Origin: Pseudomonadales bacterium
Lineage (GTDB): Bacteria > Pseudomonadota > Gammaproteobacteria > Pseudomonadales > Azotimanducaceae
Direction: 5' to 3'
NCBI GenBank assembly: GCA_012103505.1
Contig: WLWP01000001.1
Span: 682,001-746,000 of the forward strand
DNA: 64,000 nt
Shown: positions 18,553 through 27,442 of the stretch, piece by piece
How the letters are laid out: each line of letters begins with the position of its first letter
Numbering within the stretch: the stretch's first letter is position 1
Position numbers and translations under genes: made by a program
The notes under the pieces: generated by a model
What the model was told of the DNA's origin: nothing
Seen by the model: only the letters and a program-made list of their open reading frames with translations
Database searches by the model: none

Positions 18553-18606
18553 GAATGCGACATTATTTGTCGCTTGCAACGAAAATGGCGACTTTCCATC
18601 GACACT

Positions 18607-18635
18607 TTGTCAAAGGGACTAGCCATAACTAACTG
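18607..18635 (+). promoter_or_regulatory. Possible rpsB promoter
   Basis: TTGTCA (18607-18612), a 17-base spacer and TAACTG (18630-18635). The -10 is weak. The 110-base leader downstream would leave room for the S2 autoregulatory element known in many gammaproteobacteria, but I did not identify its structure. Confidence 0.3.
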
Positions 18636-18747
18636 AAAATTCGACATATTTTCTGTACCTGGTCACGGGTGCCTCGCGATGGTGGTAATTCATTTAGCAG
18701 GGTTGATCAGGGGGAATATGTTTTGTATTAACCCGGAGACATAAAAA

Positions 18748-19734
18748 ATGACTGTATCCATGCGAGATATGCTGGCTGCTGGTGTCCATTTTGGCCATCA
18801 GACACGCTTTTGGAATCCTAAAATGGCGCCTTTTATATTTGGCGCTCGAAACAAGATTCACATCATCAACCTCGAACGCACGCTCCCTGCCTTTAATGAA
18901 GCGCTCAGCGAAATTCAAAATCTGTCCCGCCGAGGCAACAAAATTCTCTTTGTTGGGACTAAGCGCGCCGCGGCAAAAGTGATTGCCGAGCAAGCCTCCA
19001 GAGTTGGCATGCCCTATGTTGATCAGCGCTGGTTGGGCGGCATGCTCACCAACTATAAGACGATTCGTCAATCGATCAGGCGTCTACAAGATCTGGAAAA
19101 GCAATCAGAGGATGGCACCTTTGAAATGTTGCCTAAGAAGGAAGCGCTGCAGAAAAGTCGAATGCAGGAGAAGCTTGATCGTAGCTTAGGTGGAATCAAG
19201 GACATGGGTGGTCTGCCAGATGCGATTTTTGTAGTCGATGTGCAGCACGAACACATCGCGGTGTCTGAGGCAAACAAACTTGGCATACCCGTGTTCGGTG
19301 TTGTTGACTCAAACAGTGATCCTGATGGCGTAGATTATGTCATTCCAGGCAACGATGATGCGATCCGCGCGATCCGTCTTTACATTACTGCAGTCGCGGA
19401 CGCGATTGCTAAAGGTCAAAGTGAGGCATCGCTGAACGTCGCGGCCAACGAATTTGTTGAGGTCTCTGCAGACGGTACAGATACAGCGGCGCCTGTGACT
19501 GAAATATCCGAAGGTGTTTTAGCTTCGGTTGATCAAGCGTTTGCAGAGCAAGACTCGCAGTCTGCTGAGGCAGCAGCACCTGCTGCACTTACCCCTGCTC
19601 CTGCAGTGACACCCACACCTACACCTGTACCCGATGAAACAGCTGCGGCAGATGAGAGTAGTGCAGCTGCGGAAGGCGACACGCCAGCTGGCGAGGATGA
19701 GACACCTGCTGACGGCGCAGAGCCTAAGTCATAA
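18748..19734 (+). CDS. rpsB: 30S ribosomal protein S2 with long C-terminal extension
   Basis: S2 sits on the solvent side of the small subunit and is needed for S1 binding. The first ~235 residues match the family ([69 protein letters not shown]). E. coli S2 is about 241 aa; here 328 aa. The extra ~85 residues are acidic and rich in Ala, Pro, Thr and Glu, including [14 protein letters not shown] and [11 protein letters not shown]. The extension is in frame and ends just before tsf, so a frameshift is not needed to explain it. The Shine-Dalgarno GGAGA lies 8 bases before the ATG. Confidence 0.97.
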   Translation: MTVSMRDMLAAGVHFGHQTRFWNPKMAPFIFGARNKIHIINLERTLPAFNEALSEIQNLSRRGNKILFVGTKRAAAKVIAEQASRVGMPYVDQRWLGGMLTNYKTIRQSIRRLQDLEKQSEDGTFEMLPKKEALQKSRMQEKLDRSLGGIKDMGGLPDAIFVVDVQHEHIAVSEANKLGIPVFGVVDSNSDPDGVDYVIPGNDDAIRAIRLYITAVADAIAKGQSEASLNVAANEFVEVSADGTDTAAPVTEISEGVLASVDQAFAEQDSQSAEAAAPAALTPAPAVTPTPTPVPDETAAADESSAAAEGDTPAGEDETPADGAEPKS

Positions 19735-19774
19735 GTAGTAGGGCGATTTCGAAGGATTAAGAGAGGAATCAAGC

Positions 19775-20653
19775 ATGGCGATTACAGCGTCAATGGTAAA
19801 AGAGCTCAGAGAGCGAACTGGGTTGGGCATGATGGATTGCAAACGTGCCCTAGAAGAGACTGATGGCGATTTAGAAAAAGCCATAGAAGAACTGCGTAAG
19901 ACCAGCGCCCTGAAGGCAGCCAAAAAGGCTGGGCGTACAACGGCTGATGGGTTGCTTGGATTAAAAGTCGCTGAAGATGGGTCACGAGCTGCGATTGTAG
20001 AAGTGAACATCGAAACCGATTTCGCGGCAAAGAATGAAAAGTTCATCGCTTTTGTAGAAAAGACGGTGGCACAGCTTTTCGAATCTTCAGACGGTGCGAT
20101 TCAATCTGTGATGGCTGCCGGTTTAGACGCGGAACGAGAAACGCTAGTACAAGAGATTGGCGAGAATATTAGTGTTCGCCGAGGCACCGTTTTAGATTCT
20201 AGCAGCGGTGGTATTTCGTCTTATCTACACGGTGATAACCGCAAGGCTAGCTTGGTTGTGTTGAGTGGTCAGAATGCCGCGCTCGGTCGTGACATAGCAA
20301 TGCACGTTACTGCGATTAGCCCATTGGTCGTCCGCGGTGATGACGTCCCAGCTGATGTGCTTGCCAAGGAACGAGAGATCTATACGACACAGGCCAACGA
20401 TAGCGGTAAGCCGCCTGAAATCGTTGAAAAAATGGTTGAAGGTCGAATAAGAAAATACCTCGCTGAAGTGAGCCTGCTCGATCAGCCATTTGTTAAAGAC
20501 CCCAACGAAAAGGTGGGTGGGTTAGCAAAAGCTGCTGGTGTTGAAGTAGAACAGTTCGTTCGATTCGAAGTCGGCGAAGGTATTGAAGTGGAGGAGGAGG
20601 ACTTCGCAGCCGAAGTTGCTGCCCAGCTTCAAACGAGCGGGGATAACAATTAG
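19775..20653 (+). CDS. tsf: Elongation factor Ts
   Basis: Guanine-nucleotide exchange factor for EF-Tu. The N-terminal UBA-like domain (VKELRERTGLGMMDCKRALEE) is followed by the core with NIETDFAAKNEKF, which carries the conserved Asp-Phe contact to EF-Tu. 292 aa is normal. The gene lies 40 bases after rpsB, preceded by AAGAGAGGAA. Its last 66 bases may be shared with pyrH if that gene uses one of its upstream TTG codons; a GGAGGAGGAGG stretch at 20590-20600 encodes Glu residues here. Confidence 0.97.
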   Translation: MAITASMVKELRERTGLGMMDCKRALEETDGDLEKAIEELRKTSALKAAKKAGRTTADGLLGLKVAEDGSRAAIVEVNIETDFAAKNEKFIAFVEKTVAQLFESSDGAIQSVMAAGLDAERETLVQEIGENISVRRGTVLDSSSGGISSYLHGDNRKASLVVLSGQNAALGRDIAMHVTAISPLVVRGDDVPADVLAKEREIYTTQANDSGKPPEIVEKMVEGRIRKYLAEVSLLDQPFVKDPNEKVGGLAKAAGVEVEQFVRFEVGEGIEVEEEDFAAEVAAQLQTSGDNN

Positions 20654-21371
20654 GACCAACGTTAAGTTTCAGCGACTCCTGCTTAAACTGTCAGGAGAAG
20701 CTCTAGCTGGTTCGGATGGGTTCGGCATAGATCCGAAGGTTCTGCATTTCTTAAGCGCTGAAATTCGCGCATTGCTTGACGCCGGGGTCGAGGTCGCGGT
20801 CGTACTTGGTGGTGGCAATCTGTTTCGAGGTCAGGCGCTCGCTGCAGACGGCATGGACCGAGTGACGGGCGATAGCATGGGTATGCTCGCAACCGTAATG
20901 AACGGCCTTGCGTTAGGAGATGTACTGCGCCGTGACGATGTAATTGCCAAGACATTCAGCGCCGCTGGCATAGATGGTTTCGTTGACCGATACAATAGAG
21001 ATCAAGCCACACAAGTGCTCGCCGATGGGGGAGTCGCAATATTGACTGGCGGCACCGGCAATCCCTTTTTCACGACAGACACGGCGGCTTGCTTGCGCGG
21101 CATCGAAATTGGTGCTGATGCAGTACTCAAAGCAACCAAAGTCGACGGCGTTTACGATAGTGATCCAAACACCAACCCGGACGCGCAACGTTTCGACGCG
21201 ATCACATACGAAGACGTGATAGCACGGGAACTTAAGGTTATGGACTTGACGGCAATCGTCTTGGCCAAGGAACATGACCTACCTTTAATGATTTTTGATA
21301 TGAACTTACCCGGCGCGATGTTAAAAATAGCAGAGGGTGAGTCGATTGGGACTCGAGTAGGCAGCAACTGA
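20649..21371 (+). CDS. pyrH: UMP kinase (start uncertain, possibly ATT)
   Basis: Phosphorylates UMP to UDP in pyrimidine synthesis; hexameric amino-acid-kinase fold. Motifs: RLLLKLSGEALAG, VVLGGGNLFRG, DRVTGDSMGMLATVMN, TGGTGNPFFTTDTAA and KATKVDGVYDSDP. No ATG, GTG or TTG lies within 30 bases of where the family's N-terminus should begin. An ATT at 20649 overlapping the tsf stop would give MRTNVKFQRLLLKLSG (240 aa), which fits the usual short leader. Real alternatives are TTG 20616 (251 aa) or TTG 20583 (262 aa), both inside tsf. A GGGG lies about 7 bases before the ATT. Confidence 0.9.
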   Translation: MRTNVKFQRLLLKLSGEALAGSDGFGIDPKVLHFLSAEIRALLDAGVEVAVVLGGGNLFRGQALAADGMDRVTGDSMGMLATVMNGLALGDVLRRDDVIAKTFSAAGIDGFVDRYNRDQATQVLADGGVAILTGGTGNPFFTTDTAACLRGIEIGADAVLKATKVDGVYDSDPNTNPDAQRFDAITYEDVIARELKVMDLTAIVLAKEHDLPLMIFDMNLPGAMLKIAEGESIGTRVGSN

Positions 21372-21429
21372 CATCGTCGTACCGGTGACAGGGGCAAGTG
21401 CACAGTAAAAGTACTGAGGAGCGATATTT

Positions 21430-21987
21430 GTGATCGATGAAATACTTGAAGACGCTAACGATCGTATGGGTAAGTCCCTCGAGTCGATGCACCAAGCTTT
21501 TGCCAAAATTCGCACGGGTCGAGCGAATCCTTCTCTCTTAGATACCATAACGATCGAGTACTACGGTACACCGACACCGCTGAACCAGGTAGCTTCAGTG
21601 AGTGTGGAGGACGGTCGGACGTTGGCTGTTTCCCCCTGGGAAAAGCCACTCATTCCAGAAATTGAGAAAGCGATTCTCAAAAGTGACATTGGCATTACCC
21701 CGGTTTCTACAGGTGATGTTATTCGCGTGCCATTACCGCCGCTTACCGAGGAGAACCGTCGTGACCTCGCAAAATTGGCCAAAGCAGAGGCAGAGAATGG
21801 TCGGATAGCCATCAGGAACATTCGCCGTGAAGCGATTTCCGACGTTCGTGAACTCGTCAAAGAGAAGGAAGCAACTGAGGATGAAGCGCGCAAAGCTGAA
21901 GATCAGATGCAAAAACATACTGACGCACGGGTAGCTGAAGTGGATCAAGCATTGGCAGCTAAAGAAGCTGATCTCATGGAAATCTAA
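21430..21987 (+). CDS. frr: Ribosome recycling factor
   Basis: With EF-G splits post-termination ribosomes. Conserved blocks: IRTGRANPSLLDTITIEYYGTP, LNQVASVSVEDGRTL, SPWEKPLIPEIEKAI, RVPLPPLTEENRRDL and the C-terminal helix with VREL. 185 aa is the standard length. The start is GTG at 21430, preceded by GAGGAG about 9 bases upstream. It lies 58 bases after pyrH in the conserved rpsB-tsf-pyrH-frr order. Confidence 0.97.
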   Translation: MIDEILEDANDRMGKSLESMHQAFAKIRTGRANPSLLDTITIEYYGTPTPLNQVASVSVEDGRTLAVSPWEKPLIPEIEKAILKSDIGITPVSTGDVIRVPLPPLTEENRRDLAKLAKAEAENGRIAIRNIRREAISDVRELVKEKEATEDEARKAEDQMQKHTDARVAEVDQALAAKEADLMEI

Positions 21988-21993
21988 AAACGC

Positions 21994-22740
21994 ATGGCGT
22001 CCACGACTCCGGCCGTTCACGACACCGAGCCTGCCCTGGGCTTGGTGCCAAAACATGTTTGTATCATCATGGATGGCAACCATCGATGGGCGAAGCGTAA
22101 GCATTTGCCAGGCGCTGCTGGTCATCGAGCTGGTGCCAATAGACTCCGCCAGATTGCAGAGGTTGCGGCGAATGCTGGGGTTAAAAATCTAACTCTGTTC
22201 GCCTTCAGCACCGAAAATTGGGGGCGACCGAGTGGCGAGGTCTCCATGTTGATGGATCTGATGCGCCATGTCATGGACAACGACATCGCAGAGCTCGATC
22301 GCCGCGGCGTGCGTTTGCGTGTTATCGGTAACAGGGAAAAATTTGCGCCTGACATACAGGCAAAGATGCGTGACTGCGAGGAGTTGACGGCCAAGAATGA
22401 GGCTCTCAATCTATCGGTTGCTGTCAATTTTGGGGGTAGGTGGGATATCGTCCAAGCGGCGCAGCGCCTTGCTCAACGGGCAGTCGCCGGTGAAATACAA
22501 ATGGACGAGATTGATGAGATGCGGTTCGGGCAAGAACTGTCGCTCGCCGAGCTGCCAGAGCCCGACTTACTGATTCGTACGGGTGGCGAATTTCGAGTGA
22601 GCAACTTTTTACTGTGGGATCTTGCCTACACAGAACTTTATTTTACTGAGACGTTTTGGCCCGATTTTGATGACGACGAGCTTGGACTTGCCTTAACGGA
22701 ATTCGCGAGCCGTGCGCGTCGGTTTGGGAAGCGTGGATAG
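21994..22740 (+). CDS. uppS: Undecaprenyl pyrophosphate synthase
   Basis: Condenses eight isopentenyl diphosphates onto farnesyl diphosphate in cis, making the C55 carrier precursor for peptidoglycan and LPS. Motifs: IIMDGNHRWAKRK with catalytic Asp, GHRAGANRLRQI, LTLFAFSTENW, and the C-terminal LLIRTGGEFRVSNFLLWDLAYTELYF. The last motif usually reads RTSGE or RTGGE, so this is normal. 248 aa. It begins 6 bases after frr, and its end overlaps cdsA by 8 bases. Confidence 0.96.
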   Translation: MASTTPAVHDTEPALGLVPKHVCIIMDGNHRWAKRKHLPGAAGHRAGANRLRQIAEVAANAGVKNLTLFAFSTENWGRPSGEVSMLMDLMRHVMDNDIAELDRRGVRLRVIGNREKFAPDIQAKMRDCEELTAKNEALNLSVAVNFGGRWDIVQAAQRLAQRAVAGEIQMDEIDEMRFGQELSLAELPEPDLLIRTGGEFRVSNFLLWDLAYTELYFTETFWPDFDDDELGLALTEFASRARRFGKRG

Positions 22741-23560
22741 CAAACTTAAAAGTCGTATTCTTACCGGCGTGGTGCTCGCACCTCTCGCGGTAGCGGCGGT
22801 TTTTCTCCTCCACAATGTACCGTTTGCGATCCTATTTTGGGTGATCACTGCGCTCGCGATGTATGAGTGGGCCGGTATGTTAGTGAGCGAAGAGGGTGGC
22901 GCCAATCGTGTCATACCCATTGCTTACTTGCTTTTGTTTGCGCTGGGCGCAGTGCCACTGTACCTACTACCCTCGCTACAGCTGCCCACCATCTTTCTCG
23001 GTCTAGCGTTGTGGGTTGCTGCACTTTTGGTTCTAAGGTTCCACGGACATGGATTTAATCCGTTTTCGAGTAAACCTGCTCTTGCGGTCACTGGTCTAGT
23101 TTTTGGCTGGGCGGGTTGGCTCGCAATCACTCTGATCCAGGCACTACCCTCTGGGCATTGGTGGATACTGTATGTTTTTGGGATTTGCTGGGGAGCAGAC
23201 ATCGGCGCCTACTTTTCTGGGAAACGCTTTGGCAAAACTAAGCTCGCCCCATCTATCAGTCCCGGCAAAACCTGGGAAGGGGTGCTTGGCGGGCTTGCAC
23301 TTGCGGGGCTTGTCTGCGGATTGGCGGTTTTCGCTTGGCAAGAAAATCGTTGGCTGTGGCTACTCATCACGCTCGTGCTAATTGGGCTATCCGTTTGCGG
23401 AGATCTATTTGAGAGTTTCGTGAAGCGCCAGACCGGGGTTAAGGACTCAGGCACATTGCTGCCGGGTCACGGCGGTGTGCTAGACCGGATTGACTCGATT
23501 CTGATCGTTTTGCCAATACTTGCCCTGCTACTTCTGCAATTCAGGCTTGGTTCACTTTGA
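22733..23560 (+). CDS. cdsA: Phosphatidate cytidylyltransferase
   Basis: Makes CDP-diacylglycerol from phosphatidate and CTP at the inner membrane, the branch point for all phospholipids. A multi-pass membrane protein with about eight hydrophobic segments. The family signature is SVCGDLFESFVKRQTGVKDSGTLLPGHGG near the C-terminus, preceded by SPGKTWEGVLGG. I chose GTG 22733 (275 aa, N-terminus MDSKLKSRILTGVVLAP) over GTG 22712, because the family starts a few residues before the first membrane segment. In most gammaproteobacteria dxr follows; here rseP follows after 83 bases. Confidence 0.95.
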   Translation: MDSKLKSRILTGVVLAPLAVAAVFLLHNVPFAILFWVITALAMYEWAGMLVSEEGGANRVIPIAYLLLFALGAVPLYLLPSLQLPTIFLGLALWVAALLVLRFHGHGFNPFSSKPALAVTGLVFGWAGWLAITLIQALPSGHWWILYVFGICWGADIGAYFSGKRFGKTKLAPSISPGKTWEGVLGGLALAGLVCGLAVFAWQENRWLWLLITLVLIGLSVCGDLFESFVKRQTGVKDSGTLLPGHGGVLDRIDSILIVLPILALLLLQFRLGSL

Positions 23561-23574
23561 TCGGACAATACTTC

Positions 23575-23603
23575 AGGACAGTAAGCTGGGCAGAGTCTAA
23601 AAT
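23575..23603 (+). promoter_or_regulatory. Probable promoter upstream of rseP-bamA
   Basis: AGGACA (23575-23580), a 17-base spacer and TAAAAT (23598-23603), followed by a GC-rich GCGCGGC. It lies in the 83-base cdsA-rseP gap. The GC-rich discriminator resembles growth-rate-controlled promoters; this is an inference. Confidence 0.5.
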
Positions 23604-23643
23604 GCGCGGCAATTAGGACGAATATGACAAACATGATGCAATT

Positions 23644-24972
23644 ATGGATTTCTTAAGCTACCCGCTAGCGTTTCTCGTTTTACTCGGAATTCTCGTGACG
23701 TTTCACGAATTTGGGCATTACTTGATCGCGCGATTGTCGGGCGTACAAGTTTTGAAATTCTCGGTTGGCTTCGGCAAACCGCTGTGGTCTCGCGTTGACA
23801 AGCGGGGTACAGAATTCGCCGTGGCGATGATTCCGTTCGGTGGCTATGTCCGCATGCTGGATGATCGGGATCCTGAACAGGCGAGTCTGCAAAGACCAAA
23901 TCAGGTTGCTTACATGGATCTGCATCCAAAATGGCGGATTGCGATTGCCTTAGGTGGCCCGGTTGCGAATTTTATTCTGGCTGTACTTGTATTCGCAGTC
24001 CTAGCCGTTGCAGGTAAATATGTCCCCGCCCCGATGGTGGCTTCGCCTGCGGATGATAGCCCGCTTGCGCAGGCTGGCATCACCGCGCCTGCCGAGATAC
24101 TTGGGATCGATGGATCTGAGATTTCGAGCTGGCAAGAAATTGGTTTCGCTCTCACGCGCCGGTTGGGTGAAACGGGAGAGGTTCTCATCACCTTTAGGGA
24201 TTTAGCTACCGACCGAGAAATGGTGGCAGAAGTACCGATCGCTGCATGGCATGACGGTGCACGAGAGCCTGATGTGATTGGTTCTCTAGGTTTCGTGCCG
24301 ACAGCATTGAGTGTGCTAGGCCAGATCGTTGCCGACAGCCCAGCCGAAGACGCTGCACTCAAAGCCGGTGATTGGGTTGTAAGAGCTGGTGATCAAGAAA
24401 TATCGCATTGGTCAGAGTTAGTGTCAGCGATTGAGAAGTCCCCAGGACAAGCGCTGCCATTGGAATATATGCGAAATGGTGTGCGGCAACAGGCAGTAGT
24501 TTATCCAGGAGTTAGAGAACGCGGGGACGAGACCGTCGGTTTTCTGGGGGTAGGCGCAACACAACGATTCGTGACGACGTCACTGTTAGGTGCGATCCCG
24601 CACGGCGTGGCAGAAACCTATGACAAGACTGCGCTTACGCTCATGATCCTTAAGAAAATGGTAGTTGGCGATGTATCGGTTAAGAATCTATCCGGTCCTT
24701 TAAGCATCGCCCAAGTTGCTGGTGATTCAGCACAGTATGGTTGGCGCCAATTCTTTGGTATCTTGGCGTTCTTGAGTATCTCCTTGGGTGTTTTAAATCT
24801 GCTGCCGATTCCAATATTGGACGGTGGCCACGTTATTTTTTCGTCCTGGGAATGGATCAGGGGAGAGCCTGTATCGGAACGAGTACAAGTTGTCGGTGTC
24901 CAAATCGGACTGATGTTGGTTGGGGGATTATTTATCCTAGCTACGTATAACGACGTACTGCGTTTGTTCTAA
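23644..24972 (+). CDS. rseP: Site-2 protease RseP
   Basis: Inner-membrane zinc metalloprotease that cuts anti-sigma factors such as RseA in the envelope stress response. HEFGH near residue 22 in the first membrane helix supplies zinc ligands, and the distal motif LNLLPIPILDGGH supplies the aspartate. Two periplasmic PDZ domains lie between (around GITAPAEILGIDGSEI and AALKAGDWVVRAGDQEI). Membrane helices also lie near VANFILAVLVFAVLAVAG and the C-terminus. 442 aa is normal. It is the first gene of the rseP-bamA-skp-lpxD-fabZ-lpxA-lpxB-rnhB-dnaE run. Confidence 0.96.
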   Translation: MDFLSYPLAFLVLLGILVTFHEFGHYLIARLSGVQVLKFSVGFGKPLWSRVDKRGTEFAVAMIPFGGYVRMLDDRDPEQASLQRPNQVAYMDLHPKWRIAIALGGPVANFILAVLVFAVLAVAGKYVPAPMVASPADDSPLAQAGITAPAEILGIDGSEISSWQEIGFALTRRLGETGEVLITFRDLATDREMVAEVPIAAWHDGAREPDVIGSLGFVPTALSVLGQIVADSPAEDAALKAGDWVVRAGDQEISHWSELVSAIEKSPGQALPLEYMRNGVRQQAVVYPGVRERGDETVGFLGVGATQRFVTTSLLGAIPHGVAETYDKTALTLMILKKMVVGDVSVKNLSGPLSIAQVAGDSAQYGWRQFFGILAFLSISLGVLNLLPIPILDGGHVIFSSWEWIRGEPVSERVQVVGVQIGLMLVGGLFILATYNDVLRLF

Positions 24973-25009
24973 TTTTTTTGACTGCACAGAATTGAGAATT
25001 TTTCGCATT

Positions 25010-27379
25010 ATGCAAATTCGGTTTGTTCGATGTTTGGCCCTTCTGGTCATGACACTTGTATCTGGTATTTCGTCAGCTCAGCAGGCTGGCAATGCACCGG
25101 TCGAGGCAAGTTTCGTGATCACTGATGTACGTCTCCAGGGTTTGCAACGGGTTTCAGCTGGGACCGTCTTTAACTTGATCCCCGTTGGCGTAGGCGATCC
25201 AATCGATCAGCTTGGTGTGCGCGAGGTTGTGAGGTCGCTTTTCTCCTCCGGTTTTTTCAAGGATATCCGTATAGCGCGAGATGACGGGGTCCTTATCGTC
25301 ACTGTCGATGAGCGTCCAGCCATTGAATCCATCGAGATTGATGGGAATAAAGCTATTAAGACAGAGTCGTTGCTGGACGGTTTGAGTGAGCAGGGCTTGC
25401 GTGAAGGTGAAATTTTCAAACAGGCAACGCTCGAGCGAGTCGGTTTGGAACTAGAGCGACAATATGTATCCCAAGGGCGATATGGCGCATCGCTTGAGAC
25501 TGAAATTGAAGAACTACCTCGAAATCGGGTCAACCTGACAATCAACATCGAAGAAGGCAAGAACTCTGGTATCAGGCACCTCAACATCGTTGGTGCGAGT
25601 GTCTACAACGAAAAAGATTTGTTAGACAAGTTGGAGCTGAAACAACCAAGTCTCCTTTCCTTCTACAAAAACGACGATAAGTATTCGAAAGAAAAGCTCT
25701 CTGGTGATCTTGAGACGCTTGAGGCTTATTACAAAGACCGCGGCTATGCAGACTTTGATATCTACACAACCCAAGTCAGCATCACGCCAGATAGACGGCA
25801 GGTATACATCACCATCGGGGTAGAAGAGGGTGATGTCTATACGGTGGAGGAAGTGAATCTCGTTGGCGAACTTGGTGATGTGAAAGCAGAAGAGCTTCGG
25901 ACGCTGTTCCTTGTCGAAGAGGGTCAAATTTTCAACCAAGCTCGAATCACAGCCACAGAAGAGCGCATGACAACTGCGCTTGGCAATTCAGGGTTCACTT
26001 TTGCTACTGCGAGCGGCGTACCGAAGATTAAGGAAGACGGTAAAGTTGACGTTGAGTTTTTTGTTAATTCAGGCAAAAGAGCTTACGTGCGGCGTATGAA
26101 TTTCACGGGTAACGAGATGACCCAAGATGAGGTTATGCGTCGTGAGATGCGACAGATGGAGGGTGGTTGGGCATCGAGTGCTCAGATCGATTTGTCCAAA
26201 GTGCGGCTTGAACGACTTGGTTACTTCAAAGGTGTGGATGTTGAAACACCGCAAGTGCCAGGTACTGACGATCAGATAGATGTGAATTTCGGGGTCGAGG
26301 AGCAACCTTCTGGCAGTATTTCTGCAACGTTGGGCTATTCACAAGGATTTGGTTTGATCTTGGGTGGCAATTATTCTCAGACCAATGTTGCCGGTAGCGG
26401 CAACAGCTTAGGGTTTGGTGTTAGTGCGTCAAGATTTCAGAAATCGGCAAACTTTAATTTCTTTGACCCTTACTTCACGTTGGACGGGGTCAGTCGGGGC
26501 TTTAACGTCTTCGCCCGTCGGTTGGACTTTGACGAACGAAATATCGCGCGCTATGCCACCGACTCGGCAGGGATTGGGATGAACTTTGGCCTACCAATTG
26601 GTGAGACTCAGCGCATCAACTTTGGTCTGACGATGGACTGGACAAACATTACAGAAGGGGCATTCGCGGCCCAGGAAATTTCAGACTTCATTGATAAGAA
26701 CGGCGAAAAGTCGATCAACTATAAGTTCAATCTTTCTTGGTTGAGCTCAACCTTGAATAGAGGTTTGTTCGCAGATCGAGGTACACAGCAGAACTTAGGC
26801 TTTGAACTCTCAGTGCCCGGCAGTGACCTAACGTTTTACAAGCTGACCTATTCTGGCGAGCGTTACTTCCCGATCACGCGTACCTGGACTTTGCGGCTCC
26901 GCACGGAGCTTGGTTATGGTGATGGCTATGGCAATACAGATCGTCTGCCATTTTATGAACATTTCTTCGCAGGTGGTTTTGGCTCTATTCGAGGTTTTGA
27001 GAATTCAACGTTAGGCCCACGAACAACGCCACCAGCTGCATTTGCAGGTTTCTTTGATCGACGCGGCGATCCCTTCGGCGGAAATCTATTAGTAGAAGGT
27101 AGTGCCGAAATAATTTTCCCATTCCCGTTTGTGGAAGACAGCCGCCAGTTTCGACCTGCATTTTTTGTTGACGTCGGTAACGTCTTTCAAACCCAGTGTC
27201 CCTCCGTGTCCACCAATTGCTTTGACTTCAGCGTCGATGATCTTCGCTATTCGTTTGGATTTGGCGTGACCTGGTTAACCGGTCTTGGACCGATGAGTTT
27301 TAGTATTGCTAAGCCATTTCAGACGCAAGCGTTTGATGAAGAAGAGCGATTTCAGTTTGAACTTGGACGAACATTCTAG
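25010..27379 (+). CDS. bamA: Outer membrane protein assembly factor BamA
   Basis: Central component of the BAM complex that folds beta-barrel proteins into the outer membrane. A signal peptide (RCLALLVMTLVSGISSA) is followed by five POTRA domains (first VITDVRLQGLQRVSAGTVF) and a 16-strand barrel whose strands include the GSIRGFENSTLGPR loop (VRGF/Y-type motif). The C-terminal residue is Phe, as expected for the beta signal. I chose ATG 25010 rather than TTG 24992, since it starts directly at the signal peptide. 789 aa. Confidence 0.96.
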   Translation: MQIRFVRCLALLVMTLVSGISSAQQAGNAPVEASFVITDVRLQGLQRVSAGTVFNLIPVGVGDPIDQLGVREVVRSLFSSGFFKDIRIARDDGVLIVTVDERPAIESIEIDGNKAIKTESLLDGLSEQGLREGEIFKQATLERVGLELERQYVSQGRYGASLETEIEELPRNRVNLTINIEEGKNSGIRHLNIVGASVYNEKDLLDKLELKQPSLLSFYKNDDKYSKEKLSGDLETLEAYYKDRGYADFDIYTTQVSITPDRRQVYITIGVEEGDVYTVEEVNLVGELGDVKAEELRTLFLVEEGQIFNQARITATEERMTTALGNSGFTFATASGVPKIKEDGKVDVEFFVNSGKRAYVRRMNFTGNEMTQDEVMRREMRQMEGGWASSAQIDLSKVRLERLGYFKGVDVETPQVPGTDDQIDVNFGVEEQPSGSISATLGYSQGFGLILGGNYSQTNVAGSGNSLGFGVSASRFQKSANFNFFDPYFTLDGVSRGFNVFARRLDFDERNIARYATDSAGIGMNFGLPIGETQRINFGLTMDWTNITEGAFAAQEISDFIDKNGEKSINYKFNLSWLSSTLNRGLFADRGTQQNLGFELSVPGSDLTFYKLTYSGERYFPITRTWTLRLRTELGYGDGYGNTDRLPFYEHFFAGGFGSIRGFENSTLGPRTTPPAAFAGFFDRRGDPFGGNLLVEGSAEIIFPFPFVEDSRQFRPAFFVDVGNVFQTQCPSVSTNCFDFSVDDLRYSFGFGVTWLTGLGPMSFSIAKPFQTQAFDEEERFQFELGRTF

Positions 27380-27387
27380 GTTAGAAT
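27357..27387 (+). promoter_or_regulatory. Possible promoter upstream of skp
   Basis: TTGAAC (27357-27362) and TAGAAT (27382-27387) with a long 19-base spacer, followed by a GC-rich GCGCGCC. The -10 straddles the end of bamA. The spacing is not ideal. Confidence 0.35.
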
Positions 27388-27442
27388 GCGCGCCCTCAAC
27401 GAAACAAAAACGTAGAACGACAATCATAAATTGGGGTATCAG

